64,000 bases of DNA from Puccinellia tenuiflora (taxonomy: Eukaryota; Streptophyta; Magnoliopsida; Poales; Poaceae), in the NCBI GenBank assembly GCA_012064385.1, contig QRDG01000613.1, forward strand, positions 858,933 to 922,932, given 5' to 3'. Under the pieces are notes generated by a model. The model was not told the origin of the DNA and made no database searches. It saw only the letters and a program-made list of their open reading frames with translations. Positions 44,140-55,454 of the stretch are shown here, in pieces (the stretch's first letter is position 1; every line of letters starts with the position of its first letter). The translations under genes were made by a program, and so were the position numbers.

Positions 44140-45918
44140 TTGCGAAATGTGGCAGGAGCACTACCTATTCATTAAATAGGGAGGGATTAAAATATTTTAC
44201 AGCCGGATGGCCCCCAGATAGTGCATGTGGATTACTCCCAAAAAGGCAAAACACTTGCCTCCCCCGTAGGGCGCAACACACACATAATATGGCCTAATTC
44301 TTGGAAATCCATAAAGGAAACCTCAAGATAGGTTTGCTGCACCGTGTTGAAGATGCGACGGTTCCTCTTCTTCTAGACGTTCCACATGGCACTGATGATC
44401 CTCTCGCCTCTGGCTCTTGCCAACTCAGAGGATGTGTTGGAGGCGAGCTCACTGATGGTGTTGGTAGAGTTGGGTGGTGCCCCAAGCAAAGGCGTGGATG
44501 TAGAAAGTAGCAGTTTTCCCTCAATTAAGAACCGAGGTTTATCGAACCAGTAGGACTTTGAAATCAACAACGAGGTGCACGTCAACGATCTCTGGCGCTT
44601 AACCGTCGACGAACGCGGACCTGCACACACTCAAACAATTACTTTGCCCCCAACGGCAGAAAGGTTGTCAATCTTCCCGGTCTGCTGAAAACAAAACGGT
44701 TAACGTATAGTGTAGTGAATAAATTTATGGAAACGGACCAGCGAGCAAGTGAATATGAAAAGCGAGTAAACGAGGTTGTAAACAATGTAAAAAGATGGAC
44801 CGGGGGCCATGGGTTCACTAGTGGTGTCTCTTCAATAAATAAAATACTCATATGACGGGTAAACAAATTACAGTTAGGCAATTGACAAGATTATAACACA
44901 AACTTAATCTAGCTATATCAAAGTGTTTCATGGTAATATTCATGTAGGAATCACAACAAGTAACAAAGACCGTCATCCAAGTGCATCTTTGTCTAAAAAG
45001 TCAACCTAGGGATCGCTATCCAGCCTGTCACCCATTGGTATTAAGTTGCAAACAATAGACATTTGCATTAAGTAAAGTTTATGATATAAACAATATTCAT
45101 AATCATAAAGACATAAACACCGCTGTTTTACCCTTAGTCGCAACAGCACACCCTCGTCCTTAGACGTTTCTGTCACTCGTGCCCAGGCACAAGAGGGGGC
45201 ATGAACCAACCATCTAGCATAAATACTCTCTCTTGAAGACATAAGCAATCACTTGGCCAAAGCAACTACACACATCAGTGAGCATGCAAGAACATAATTC
45301 ACTTGGCCAAGTTGTCGTGCGAGAATAAAGCTGAAAGGCCGTTTCCCAGGGTGATCTTGGTAGAAGCGAGGAAGAAGTCCATGTCAGAGGCATCACAAGG
45401 GAGAGAGGAGCCCACCCAAGGGTGTTGAGGGTCCATTCATTGAATCCATTACCACCGTAGTCCAAGCGCCCTGCTATACCGGTCAATATCAGCAATGCCA
45501 AGTCCCCCTAGATGGCGCGAGCGACAGACTGTTTTCAAGTTCACTAGAGAGTGACCGCCATTGACCACCTCTTGGTCATCCCCATTCCAGATGAAACGGC
45601 GGGAGATGTGGTCTAACAAGCGCTTCGTCCACATGGAGAGAGGCATCGTCGAAAGGTGGAAGGTGATGATGTCCATGAGGACCGACTTGGCCAGAACCAC
45701 CCTAGCAATGTGGTTTATGTTCTTCCCCATCCAGCAAGGGAGGCGAGCACGAGCTTTGTCAATGAGCGGTTGTAGGTCAACTCGGCTGAGGCGCTTGTAG
45801 TGCAAGGGAGGCCTAGATAGCAACCTGGAAACGTAGCGATCTTCGCAGGGGAAGTTGTCAGGATCGTCTGCATATCAATATCGCCGCATCTAATGGGAAA
45901 CAGCTCGGACTTTGCCAC
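44140..45918 (-). mobile_element. Decayed LINE, interrupted by an unclassified insertion
   Basis: On the minus strand the 3' end lies at about 44140, where TGCCACATTTCGCAAAAAAAAA gives an A-tail. Coding remnants read from right to left. At 45918-45715: SELFPIRCGDIDMQTILTTS. At 45823-45449: LLHYKRLSRVDLQPLIDKAR, ARLPCWMGKNINHIARVVLA, DHISRRFIWNGDDQEVVNGG and LGGLGIADIDRYSRALGLRW. These are typical of the region after the RT domain of plant LINEs. The C-terminal block KKRNRRIFNTVQQTYLEV lies near 44360. The sequence between about 44510 and 45240 is unrelated and may be a nested element. The RT catalytic YADD part is not present. Confidence 0.75.
44510..45240. other. Unclassified AT-rich insertion within the LINE
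   Basis: It separates two parts of the LINE and shows no LINE similarity. It has no ORF or clear terminal repeats. The phrase CAATTAAGAACCGAGGTTTATCG at its left end is of a kind seen in grass repeats, but I cannot name the family. Confidence 0.35.
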
Positions 45919-46196
45919 CCATATCAATATGTGAATATCAAGTCAAACCGTACCACTATAAGTTTCATATGTCTATTTTGGATACCCCATGGACCTGCTG
46001 GTAAATTCGATGTATATCTAGTGGATTTGGAGTGTCCGGTCTGTGATGATCTATGTTGCATGGTAAATATGGTTTTGAGGAATAGATTTAAGGGAACACG
46101 GCTAAAGCAACCCATATTTAGACTTATCTGGACCGGACGTGTCCTGGGACAGATAGGTGGACAAATTTGTCCATTCTTAACTATAGATGCTCTAAG

Positions 46197-47395
46197 GCAT
46201 CTCCAACACGCCGACCCAAACGAACCAGATTTTGGTCCGTTTTTCGTCCATGAAACAGATAGGCTCTGGCCCATGTCCGGCTTTTTCTGACCACTGCACC
46301 CACCCAACGGGGCGACCCATTTGGTCATCCCTGGCCGTTTTTTCTAGCCAATGCATTTCAAACAAACTTGCAAATATATCTAGCCAATACATTTCATAGT
46401 AGCAAAATAATATATGCCATACCAGCAATACATATTTCATAGTAGCAAAATATATGCCACCCGACATTCAACATTATACCCAAAAGAGGAGCACGGGGTC
46501 CCATTTTCCCCGGCTATAGTTCATGGACAACCGGTGGCGGATCTAGGATTTAATCGGTGGGGGTGCCATGCTTAAAAAAATCCCCTCTTAAATTTGTTTG
46601 GCATCACATTTAGCAAGAAATAGATATGCTGTTTCACTAGTATAGAGTTTTGACCACATATAATTTTCAATTAAGCATTTTTGCACCTACTATACACATA
46701 GGATTAGTAAAACACTAGTAAGTAAAAGAAATTATGTGATTTTTTAGGGGGTGCCATGGCACCCCCATTGGATCCGCCCCTGTGGACAACAACATAATTG
46801 AGATGAGATCTCGCTCCATGTACCATTTTTGCTTCTTCTCGTACCAAGTCATTTTTCTCGGGGTAATGATGGTCAAGTCGACCGTCATGATCTGACTCCT
46901 CGGCGAGCAGCGTGTGCTCCGCTTCCATGGGGCTACGATCGACACAGAATCGGCCATTTCTGGCGACGCGGAGAAACAAGACCCTCCGACTGGGGCGGGA
47001 CCGTGGCCGGGCAGATAGCCATACGTTGGCGTCGCCGACAGCGCTGCAGACACGACGGGCGACTGGGCTTGGGGCAGTCATGCCGAAGAAGCCGAGCTCG
47101 CCGCGGCAGCGGCGACAATGACCAGCGGAGGTTGGACGAACCCTCGCATGAGGAGAGCGGCGGTCTTGGCGGCGATGACATCTGTGTCCGCAACGGCGGC
47201 CTATGCCTCGTCGGTCTTGCTCTTCGTCCTCTTCCTCCGGATGCCACCCATCTGCGTCTTCTTGGCCCTCTACTCCGGGGTGAGCTGTTTTTTCGGCTTC
47301 CACAAGGCCTTCTCGGTGGCCTCTGGGGCTGCGATGGTGTCCGAGGCGAGGTGGGGGTGATTTCGTCGTCGGCGGAGACGTCGGTCATGGGATTT
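46197..47395 (-). mobile_element. PIF/Harbinger remnant with decayed ORF1, upstream of the TCP gene
   Basis: GGCATCTCCAACACGCCGACCC at 46197 resembles a Harbinger end. On the minus strand a frame from about 47388 begins MTDVSADDEITPTSPRTPSQ. After frame changes SATPTYGYLPGHGPAPVGGS and MTWYEKKQKWYMERDLISI follow, in the style of the ORF1 (Myb-like accessory) product of grass Harbinger elements. Stops and frameshifts break it. No right-hand inverted end was found. A hAT MITE is nested inside. The element ends about 630 bp upstream of the TCP start codon. Confidence 0.45.
46532..46782. mobile_element. hAT-type MITE, 251 bp
   Basis: Ends CGGTGGCGGATC and GATCCGCCCCTG are imperfect inverse repeats, with an 8-bp duplication TGGACAAC at 46524-46531 and 46783-46790. 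There is no ORF. Confidence 0.85.
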
Positions 47396-47639
47396 TCGCG
47401 GGAAAGGACGGAAGAGGAAAGGGCAAATGAGGGTTGTGTGGCCGAGGGATGGGCCAGGACATGCCAAGCGTGGGTGCGTGTCGATTGCCATCGTACTGGT
47501 ACGTCGATTGACCGCGGCTGCTGCTACGGCTACGGCGGCGCTCGGGCTCGACGGGGAGGACGGCTTGCCGGCTGGCTGGCAAATTGGAGCAGCCTACTGT
47601 TGCCTATCCCGATAAGTCAGTCGCCCGCCCCCTACTGCC

Positions 47640-48018
47640 TCGTTCTGCACACCTCCACTCTCGTCCAGTCCTCTACCCCCTCATAAAATCGAGAGACCTC
47701 TCCCTCTCTCTCCCTCGTCCCGTCCCACTCACACTGCCCCCTCCCTTCTCTCTCCCCTCGCCGCGCAAGCCGTGCTCCCTCCACTCCACTCCACTCCACT
47801 CCACCACCCCAGGACACCCAGCCCACACGGGATCGCGCGCCGATCGCCCGCCCGCTCCTGCCGCAGATCTGCGCCGCCGCCGCTCACTCGCTCGCTTCCC
47901 GCTCCCCGGCTCCCAGCGCGCGGCTGCCTCAATTTCGCTACCCAATGCACTCTGGGTAGGGCATGAGAGGCACTGCCGGCCGGCTGCCGGGGACGGAGGA
48001 GGGGCAATTGACATCGGG
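47640..48018 (+). promoter_or_regulatory. Probable core promoter and 5' leader of the TCP gene
   Basis: CATAAAATCG near 47682 may serve as a weak TATA element. It is followed by a CT-rich tract (about 47697-47722) and a (CTCCA)n repeat at about 47778-47803, typical of grass 5' leaders. The frame is open upstream of the ATG but has no Met and no conserved sequence. Confidence 0.4.
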
Positions 48019-49260
48019 ATGGAGCTCAGCGCCGCCGATGGCCGCAAGCGGGCCCGGCCGGACGACAGCCAGGGCGAGGAGCACGCGGGCGAGGCCAAGA
48101 GGCTGGCCCTGGTGCCGTGGCCGCCGCACCAGCAGCACCCCTCCTCGCGGATCTACCGCGTCTCGCGGGGCTCCGGCGGCAAGGACCGCCACAGCAAGGT
48201 CTACACGGCCAAGGGCATCCGCGACCGCCGCGTCCGCCTCTCCGTCGCCACCGCCATCCAGTTCTACGACCTGCAGGACCGCCTCGGATACGACCAGCCC
48301 AGCAAGGCCGTCGAGTGGCTCATCAAGGCCGCCGCCGCCGCCATCGACAAGCTCCCTTCGCTCGACGCCACCGACTTCCCCAACCACCCGGCCTCCGCCA
48401 ACAACAACAAGCCAAGGGAAGAACAACCCGCGGACGCCGACGGCGGCTCGCAGCTCCAGCCGAGATCGGGCTGCAGCAGCACGTCCGAGACCAGCAAGGG
48501 CTCCGTCCTCTCGCTCTCGCGCTCCGACAGCCGCGTCAAGGCCAGGGAGCGGGCGCGCGACCGGAGCGCCTCTGTGAAGGACAAGGACGACTCCGTCGGC
48601 CGACGACGCGCCCCCGCTGCCTCCGCGCAGGCGGCTTCCTTCACGGAGTTGCTCACCGGCTTGGCGGCCGCCACTGCGACCACCGCCCCGACTGTTGCTG
48701 CTGACCACAGGCCGCAGCACAACTCGTGGCACCAGATGACCGCGTCCGCCACCGCGGACTACCTCGGCTTCACCCAGCCCCGGAAATCCGGGCACGGGAT
48801 GCCCCACACCTTCGCCTCCCCGGCCCCGCACCTGCAGGCCAACATTGCGCCCATCGCCATGGCGCCCGCGCAGCCCTTCAGCTTGACTGCTGGCGCGGAG
48901 CAACAGACGGAGATGACGCACTTCTCCTTCCTGCAGGACCACTTCATGCCCGTCCATGCGGCGGCGCCGTCGGGTCCGGCGGTAGACTACAGTCTCAACT
49001 TCTCCATGTCCTCCGGTCTCGTGGGTGTCAATAGTAGGGGGACCCTTCAGTCCAATTCGCAGCCGCATCTCTCCGGCCACCACCACCACCACCACCACCA
49101 GCTCCAGAGGCTGGATGCTCCGCACATACCCTTCCTGTTTAGCCCGGCCGTCACGGTGGCATCGCCCGCCACAGCGGAGAGCCACTTCGCCGCGGCCGCC
49201 GCGTTGCAGCTCTGGGACGGGTTCAGGCACCCCGACATGAAGGAGAAGGGCAAGAACTGA
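48019..49260 (+). CDS. Class II (CIN-type) TCP transcription factor, miR319-regulated
   Basis: 413 codons in one exon. ATG 48019 is the first in-frame Met; the frame is open further upstream but without ATG. The TCP domain lies at about residues 54-112 (GGKDRHSKVYTAKGIRDRRV, then FYDLQDRLGYDQPSKAVEWL), with a basic region plus helix-loop-helix of the class II type. An arginine-rich R motif lies at about 171-182 (SRVKARERARDR), as in the Arabidopsis TCP2/TCP24 group. SRGTLQSNSQPHL at 339-351 is the conserved peptide encoded by the miR319 target. A His run follows at 354-360. CIN-type TCPs act in the nucleus, repress cell proliferation and control leaf shape; that role is by homology. Which rice TCP is orthologous was not settled. 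Confidence 0.93.
   Translation: MELSAADGRKRARPDDSQGEEHAGEAKRLALVPWPPHQQHPSSRIYRVSRGSGGKDRHSKVYTAKGIRDRRVRLSVATAIQFYDLQDRLGYDQPSKAVEWLIKAAAAAIDKLPSLDATDFPNHPASANNNKPREEQPADADGGSQLQPRSGCSSTSETSKGSVLSLSRSDSRVKARERARDRSASVKDKDDSVGRRRAPAASAQAASFTELLTGLAAATATTAPTVAADHRPQHNSWHQMTASATADYLGFTQPRKSGHGMPHTFASPAPHLQANIAPIAMAPAQPFSLTAGAEQQTEMTHFSFLQDHFMPVHAAAPSGPAVDYSLNFSMSSGLVGVNSRGTLQSNSQPHLSGHHHHHHHQLQRLDAPHIPFLFSPAVTVASPATAESHFAAAAALQLWDGFRHPDMKEKGKN
49036..49055 (+). promoter_or_regulatory. miR319 target site in the TCP coding sequence
   Basis: AGGGGGACCCTTCAGTCCAA pairs fully with miR319 positions 1-13. It shows a G:U pair and mismatches only in the miRNA 3' half, at its centre and far end. The site encodes the RGTLQSN peptide, as in known miR319-controlled TCP genes of dicots and rice. 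Confidence 0.9.
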
Positions 49261-49295
49261 TCAATAACCGCGCAATGCAGCGCTTCTTTCGGATG

Positions 49296-52200
49296 GTAGG
49301 TGATGAACTCTCCATATGCATCTGCTTCCTTTGCTTTTTGGCTGCTTGTGTTTGTAGGCCTTTGTTTAAGGCTAGGATGCTTGCCCATTTGCCAATTTGA
49401 TATGATTATCCCCCCCTTTTGGTGGTTCTCGAGGTGGCCTTGCGCCCCTAAATCCCATGAAACACTCGGCCTGTTCTTGTGCAATTGACGAGTGTCAATA
49501 GCTTTAGGGGGAGGGAGCATTAACCTGAACTTTACTACAGGTGTCAATTCGCGACTCACTGGAGAGGCATCTGTTTTGGTGTTCTGTTCCCCCCCAGCGA
49601 TTATGTCACAGGAGACAGGCCAATCGCACGGTTTCTGGTTACCCGGCATTGGATTTTTAATGCCTTAAATTGTAGTAAGCCTAGGCTACGTTGTTGTGAT
49701 GTACTACTGGTATTGCATGAAGGAGTGTCATCAAATGCATGAAGCAGGAAATGCAGAATGATTAATAAAATACCTAGATAGGATTGTCACGTAGTCTAAA
49801 AGCATATCTGAAGGGCTTTTGATAGGTTCAGCTACAAGTATAGGCACAGCTGAGTATTTCTTTCTCAATGTTTTTCCTTATTCAGTGTAGAAGAGCAGAA
49901 TATGCAGAGCAAACCTTAACAGAAGTGAATTCTTGTGCATGTCATGAAGGATAATTTTCTTAGAACTACATGGTTATGCATCTTAAAGTTGAACTGCCCA
50001 TCTTAGTAACCTTTTTATTTATTGATGAGATACTCTGAAACTTAACCTGAAGAGTAGAACAAGGTTCTTTTTGTTGAGAACTTGGAATGTAGCTGTGCTC
50101 TCAGGTCTTGTTTAAAAGTATCATAGCATTTAGTAACCAAGTGAAAGCTCTTTTTTGTTAGGTTTTTGTTAGGTCAGTCGAATACGAGTTCCATTCAGTA
50201 TTCATAGATGAGAAGCTATTGGTTGAGCATAGCAAATATTAGAGAATGGGCCATAATGCACAGATAATCTATGATGATTAAAGAGTGATACCATATAAGT
50301 ATGAAAAATCATTAGACCGGAACTATCATTACGGATTTCCAGAGCTATGGTAAATAAGAGAAAAGTTGCTAGGTCTAACTTTTAAGTCTTTGCTAAAAAA
50401 GATCCCAGTGTTTGCTAGCCTGCTAGGTATACATAGACCAAGCGAAAAATATCTATCTTATCGAAGTACAGACCAAACTGCATAACCTTCTCAGGCTCAA
50501 GATGTTTCACGACACTATTCAGTACTATGTACAAAATGATTAAATGACCGGTATGAGCATGTTGTCAAAACTTGACTACCCTTGGAAGATTTCGTTGTAA
50601 ACTGGCGAGTGATAATCCTGGAGTATTGAAAAATACACTAATTATGAAAGAACCACATTCTAACATACCAGAAATCATTCACTCCATGCAAGTACATATT
50701 TAAGGCACATGGTTCATGAGTTCTTATCTCATTTTCACAGTCCTTGTTCATACTATTATGTAATGTGTACTCATGTCTGTTAAAAATAAGCTATAAATCT
50801 ATAACTTTTCAGCCTATTCCTTTATGAAATGTGGGAAATTGTGTTGAGCGTTTTGGTATGATAAACGAATCAAGATATAAGACCCACTCTGGCCTTTGCG
50901 CTTTGTAAGAATCTCTTAAGTTAGCTACCGCAGCTTAGTTATTTATTATGCCATCCATTCACCATGTTTTTCATTTTACCTCAGATAAGCATCCTGCATG
51001 TGCGTAAATGACATAGTGAACAGTAACCAACATGTTCGTACTTCGTAGTAATGTTTTGCTTGACTTGTACCTATTTTGATTTTGAGACGAGAATGCTTCT
51101 AGAATCTAGAGTCGCTCAAATTAATAGTACGCTGGGTTACAGCGGATTTTCTCCACCCACTTGGATCTCCTCCCTATATCCTCTGTTTCTTTTTTACCAC
51201 TATAAGAAGTTCACGGCTGTTTACAGTGCTATAAGATGTGCCCCTAGAAAATTCAGTGCTAAAGATATGACCGTATGTGTTCTATACAGAAGACAAAACA
51301 ATCAAATAGTTGCGAATAGCATGCTATTCAAACATGAGAGTCTGTTCTTTTTTGTGTAGGACACTGGCCACATTTTAGTACAATTTTTGTAGGAGTACAT
51401 CTTATAGCATTGTAGCATCCATGATTTAAAAAATCATAATTTTTTTACATAGTGATAAAAGAGGAGAGAGAATATAGGGAGGAGATCCAAGCAGTGGAGA
51501 TCAGTGTTTCTGCAGGCTGGGTTGCATAATTACACATAGCATTTTAAGTATAGTTGCATTTAGAAGAACGTACTTACACCAATGGGAAGCTGAGTTAATG
51601 AAAAATGTTCAAAGTTCATTTATTTAGTCTTCAACTCTTCATAAAGCTTGGCATTGTTAGAATCCGTTCTCAGATTCCTCATGTGTTGTACTAGATCTCA
51701 AGTATCAAGATCATATTTTTTCTGCTATGATAGAAGCTTTTTGTAACTTGCTTTTTAACATATTTGTGCCGTTATACTTGAGAGGGAAATGTGATAAATG
51801 CCACTGCAAAATTATCATGCTATCATGAAAAGGTCGAATTAATCATTATATAGCAGAGCACTGATACCTTATGCATGCCTTTAATGATGCTATATAAAAT
51901 TCTAATGGAAGCTAGACCATTGGGTCTTATTGGATTTACTCCCTCCGTTCCATAATATAAGATATTTTAGACCTTTTCCATATTCGTATTTGTACCACAT
52001 GTATCTAGACATGTTTTAGTGTATGTGTTCATCCACTTTCCATTCTTTTAGTCCGAATCTAGACAACATGTAAAACATCTAAAACATCTTATATTGTGGA
52101 ACGGAGGGAGTAGTTTTTATCTCTGTATCTAAAGAACGCCCTCCACCTGGAAACATTATTTGCTGACACAAAGCTGAGCACTTAAAATGATCCTACCTAA

Positions 52201-52934
52201 GGACTTGTTTATCCAGCATCTCCAGCCTTGAAATTAGGCTTATCAAGAAAATAAGACCAATCGGCTAAAAGCTGGTTTATTTTCTTAGCTTAGTTACCTA
52301 CAACTTAGGTCCCTTTACATAAGATATTCTTAGTGGGTGGCTTGTAACTTGTGAGGCTTTAGTTTTGACCGGGCCTCTGAAATGTGTTTGGCAAATTAAC
52401 TTGTGAGGCTTGTAACTTGTGAGGCTTTAGTGTTTGACGGTTTATTTTACCGGCCACTGATTTGTAACCTTAAGAGGTATACTTGCTAGAACTAGAATCT
52501 GTTGTCATAAACATCTTTCATATGCTGTCATATATACACAATATAGTAGCCCAAAGCTGTTTTGAAGTATATATTGGCATTATGGTTTACATGCACCTGA
52601 GAGGCCAAACTAAAAAGTGAAGTTTTATTATACGCTCAGGTAGAATAATCCCAGGACGCATATGTTCACCTGCCAATAGAAATGTCCAACTATGCTGCTA
52701 CTGTGATTTTTTTATTGACGTTTGGAGAACTGTTCCAGTGCCCTTCTACCAAGATTGACCAAATGAGCGTTCTGCTAAAGTAAAGTCGTATAGACTATCA
52801 TTGCTGCAGAGTCTTGGCCTTTTCATAACATAATTTGAAAACATGTGTATGTTTTGAGGTTGGTGTAGCATTTCAACTGTAGATTTAAAAGCAGCCTACT
52901 CCTTTATCTGATGGAAATCATCATTGTTTCACAG
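49296..52934 (+). other. Probable 3.6-kb intron in the TCP 3' UTR
   Basis: The donor GTAGGT follows CGGATG 36 bp after the stop codon. The acceptor TCATTGTTTCACAG ends at 52934. Between them the sequence is AT-rich, without ORFs, and contains a Stowaway MITE. Downstream sequence (52935 to about 53550) reads like a 3' UTR exon. Introns in the 3' UTR of CIN-type TCP genes are plausible, but this model has no transcript support. Alternative donors nearby (49300) cannot be excluded. Confidence 0.5.
51939..52110. mobile_element. Stowaway MITE, 172 bp
   Basis: CTCCCTCCGTTCCATAATAT and its inverse ATATTGTGGAACGGAGGGAG, with TA at 51937-51938 and 52111-52112. It lies inside the proposed TCP 3' UTR intron. 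Confidence 0.92.
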
Positions 52935-53553
52935 GACGTGAAGACTGGCAGATCGTGTGACATATTCCTGTGAGCTCCATCCATCACTTGAAAGTTCTAG
53001 AAGTGCATTGGGGACGATTATCTGCACTCTTAGAAGCAGACCATCATCCGCTCATGTACCCTGGACATCGAAGAACCTCATCATCGTTAGATGATCTTGT
53101 GCTTTCTTTTCCTCCCTGTTGTTGTATTAGTTTTGTTTGTGGAGGCGAGTATTTCGGGAGCAAGAACCTTGCTGGAGTACCTTTTTCATGCTTTCCATTC
53201 TAAAACTTTGTGAATGGATGCATGTGCGCCGCCCTGAACCGGCAGCTCTTTTGACCTCGTGGGATCAGTTATCCCTGTCAAATTTTCTTGTTCTCTTTTG
53301 TGTTTGGTGTGACAGAACTCATTGATCCAATCTATCAGATGAACTATGTTTGTTGTGTAAGCCTGTATCTACCCTGTGCTGAACACAATGCTCTAATGAG
53401 CTGTAAATCTAGTTTGATTGCTGTGTTTCGTTTGTACTGCTCATTGATGTATCTGAAGCTACTGATCTGTTGTGCACAGCAGCAGCATGCTGTAGCACGC
53501 GCCTATTTGTCCAGCTGTTGAACTTGAACAGCACAGTTGCAGCAATGCTGTAG
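52935..53553 (+). other. Probable last 3' UTR exon of the TCP gene
   Basis: It starts GACGTGAAGACTGGCAG after a strong acceptor. It contains no ORF of note and runs up to a retroposon at 53563. T-rich stretches and TGTTGTGTAAGCC-like signals occur, but no definite polyadenylation site was fixed. Confidence 0.4.
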
Positions 53554-53562
53554 GCTTCTGTT

Positions 53563-54244
53563 TTTTTTTTCTTTTAACGAAAGACACCCGAAGGTATCCT
53601 CAAGGAAAACAATTGGTACAGTGGAGTTTTTTCGCATCGATCGCCGACTGTCGGAGCTTGAAACATACACTAAACAAGCAACAAAGGATTGAACCACCTG
53701 CATGTGCTCTCGCCAACCAAGACTTTGAAGACCGCAATATACACCCGCCGCGTACAACAAGATTGAATAAACACAGATGAAATATCCCCCAAGCAGCACA
53801 GGCTTGCATCCTCCCTCCACCACCAATCCAGAGAGTTGAAGAAACCGAACCTTACCGTAGATCCAAACGAACGAAGAGATCGAAGATGTCCCATAGACCA
53901 GCGAACAACTTCCCTTGAACGACACACCAACTGTCAAGATCCACAGGAAACCAACAGATCTGACATCACCTACTCTCGCCGACGCGGGAAACATTGACGA
54001 GGTAGGGAGAGGCCGGAGAGACATTATTCCAAGACGTCATCGTCGCCACCACCACGGCGATGCCGCTATGGAGACCAAAACCTAACATTAGGGACCTTGC
54101 AACAGTGTCGAGCGCAGGTCCAAGGTCTTCACCCCCTCCCACCACCAGAGCGGCAATCAGAGAAGGCGGGGACCCATCAAAATCCGGCGGAGAAGACGGA
54201 GGCGGCATACGGCGGCGGCTAGGGTTTAAAGCGCGAGGATGCAT
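53563..54244 (-). mobile_element. Non-LTR retroposon, minus strand, 3' of the TCP gene
   Basis: GCTTCTGTT occurs at 53554-53562 and 54245-54253. The left copy runs into a T-tract, the inverse of an A-tail. The body, read on the minus strand, is GC-rich at its 5' end (CCCTAGCCGCCGCCGTATGC) and open over 173 codons (54024-53503) without a domain. It is non-autonomous. Confidence 0.65.
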
Positions 54245-54253
54245 GCTTCTGTT

Positions 54254-54826
54254 GTGACTAGGGCATTTGGGTACTATTTGTATTTCAGCTTACAGTTTTG
54301 TTCACATTGCCTGTGAAAAACCAATGCGAGATCCAATACCAGTTGGATGTAGAATTGGAATAAAAAATATTCTAAAATCTTTTCCTATACAGACATAGTT
54401 TTGGATATTAATTTTGTCTATAAAAATACTAAAATATTCATAAACATCCCCCAAAAAATCAAAGTAATTATTATGGGTCTGGGAAACATATTCCCACCTA
54501 ATTTTGATTATGTAATTCCATTTTATTTTCAAAAGATACAAAGAGCTTTAATAAATCTCTAGAAATGATCTTAGGTTTGTTAAATTCCCTGAAGTCCAAA
54601 TAACATGTTTACAATGCAATGTGGACAAACAGTAAAATTTTGCATCACATTTCCTTATGTTGGGAAAGTCATATTATTCCACCTCTTTGAGTAGTTAAAT
54701 AGAGTTGGATTTTTTAATGTCTAAAAAAATCAAATGCAAGGGGCCCAAAATATAGTTGGTGGCTACCGCGACTCTAAAAGGTTTTTGAGCAAGGGGCCCT
54801 TCTAGCTCCATGTTGCGACTCTTGGG
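54254..54826. other. Spacer, no gene seen
   Basis: AT-rich sequence between the retroposon and the foldback element. There is no ORF with support. Confidence 0.4.
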
Positions 54827-55224
54827 GAGTGGCGTTTCTACACCCGAGCTCATATGCTCCTGTTATTTTTGACGAAAATAAAAAAATAGTAAAACATTAC
54901 GAAAAAATTTGAAAAAATTGGAGACACACATATGTGTTTTTCACATTCGTGAAAATTTTCGGAATGAAAAGACATTTTATGTGCTATGTACAAAAAAGAC
55001 AAAATGAGTGGTCAAAATAGATCTAAAAACATATTTTTGAAAACACTGATTTTGTCTTTTTTTCAACGACCACAGGGAATGTCTTTTCATTCCGAAAATT
55101 TTCACGAATGTGAACAACTTATATGTGTGTGTCTCCAATTTTTTTCAGATTTTTTCATAATACTTTACTATTTTTTTATTTTCGTCGAAAATACATATGA
55201 GCTCGGGTGCAACTTTGAATTTCC
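54827..55224. mobile_element. Foldback (long-TIR) MITE, 398 bp
   Basis: Two arms of about 150 bp are inverse complements, with blocks CCCGAGCTCATATG, ACGAAAATAAAAAAATAGTA and CACATTCGTGAAAATTTTCG. They surround a small loop. GCGACTCTTGGG flanks both sides (54815-54826 and 55225-55236). The long arms and long duplication suggest a Mutator-type derivative. A transcript through it would form a long hairpin. Confidence 0.8.
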
Positions 55225-55454
55225 GCGACTCTTGGGACTAATTTGTTTGGTGGTGGTCAAGGGGAAAACGAGGGGCTCTAGAGCAATTTTGTAATTTTAG
55301 ATTAGCATAGGTCCTTTATGTAAAAATGTGACAAAGCGACTATATCCTTTGTGTCGAACCTGACATTGAGTTGCTTACAGTGGGTCCTGCATATGGTGGG
55401 CCTCGTCACGGAAGATAACGTCAGAGGATCTCGTTCCCCTTTGTGTATGTTTAT

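Noticed and set aside
46829..47686. 285-codon plus-strand ORF upstream of TCP
   Set aside because: It overlaps the minus-strand Harbinger ORF1-like remnant and then the TCP leader. Its translation has no coherent domain.
47584..48018. 145-codon N-terminal extension of the TCP reading frame
   Set aside because: The frame opens at TTG, contains no ATG before 48019, is CT-rich with simple repeats and includes a possible TATA element. It is best seen as promoter and leader.
47938..49230. 430-codon ORF antisense to the TCP gene
   Set aside because: It is the mirror of a GC-rich exon. Its translation is compositionally biased and matches nothing known.
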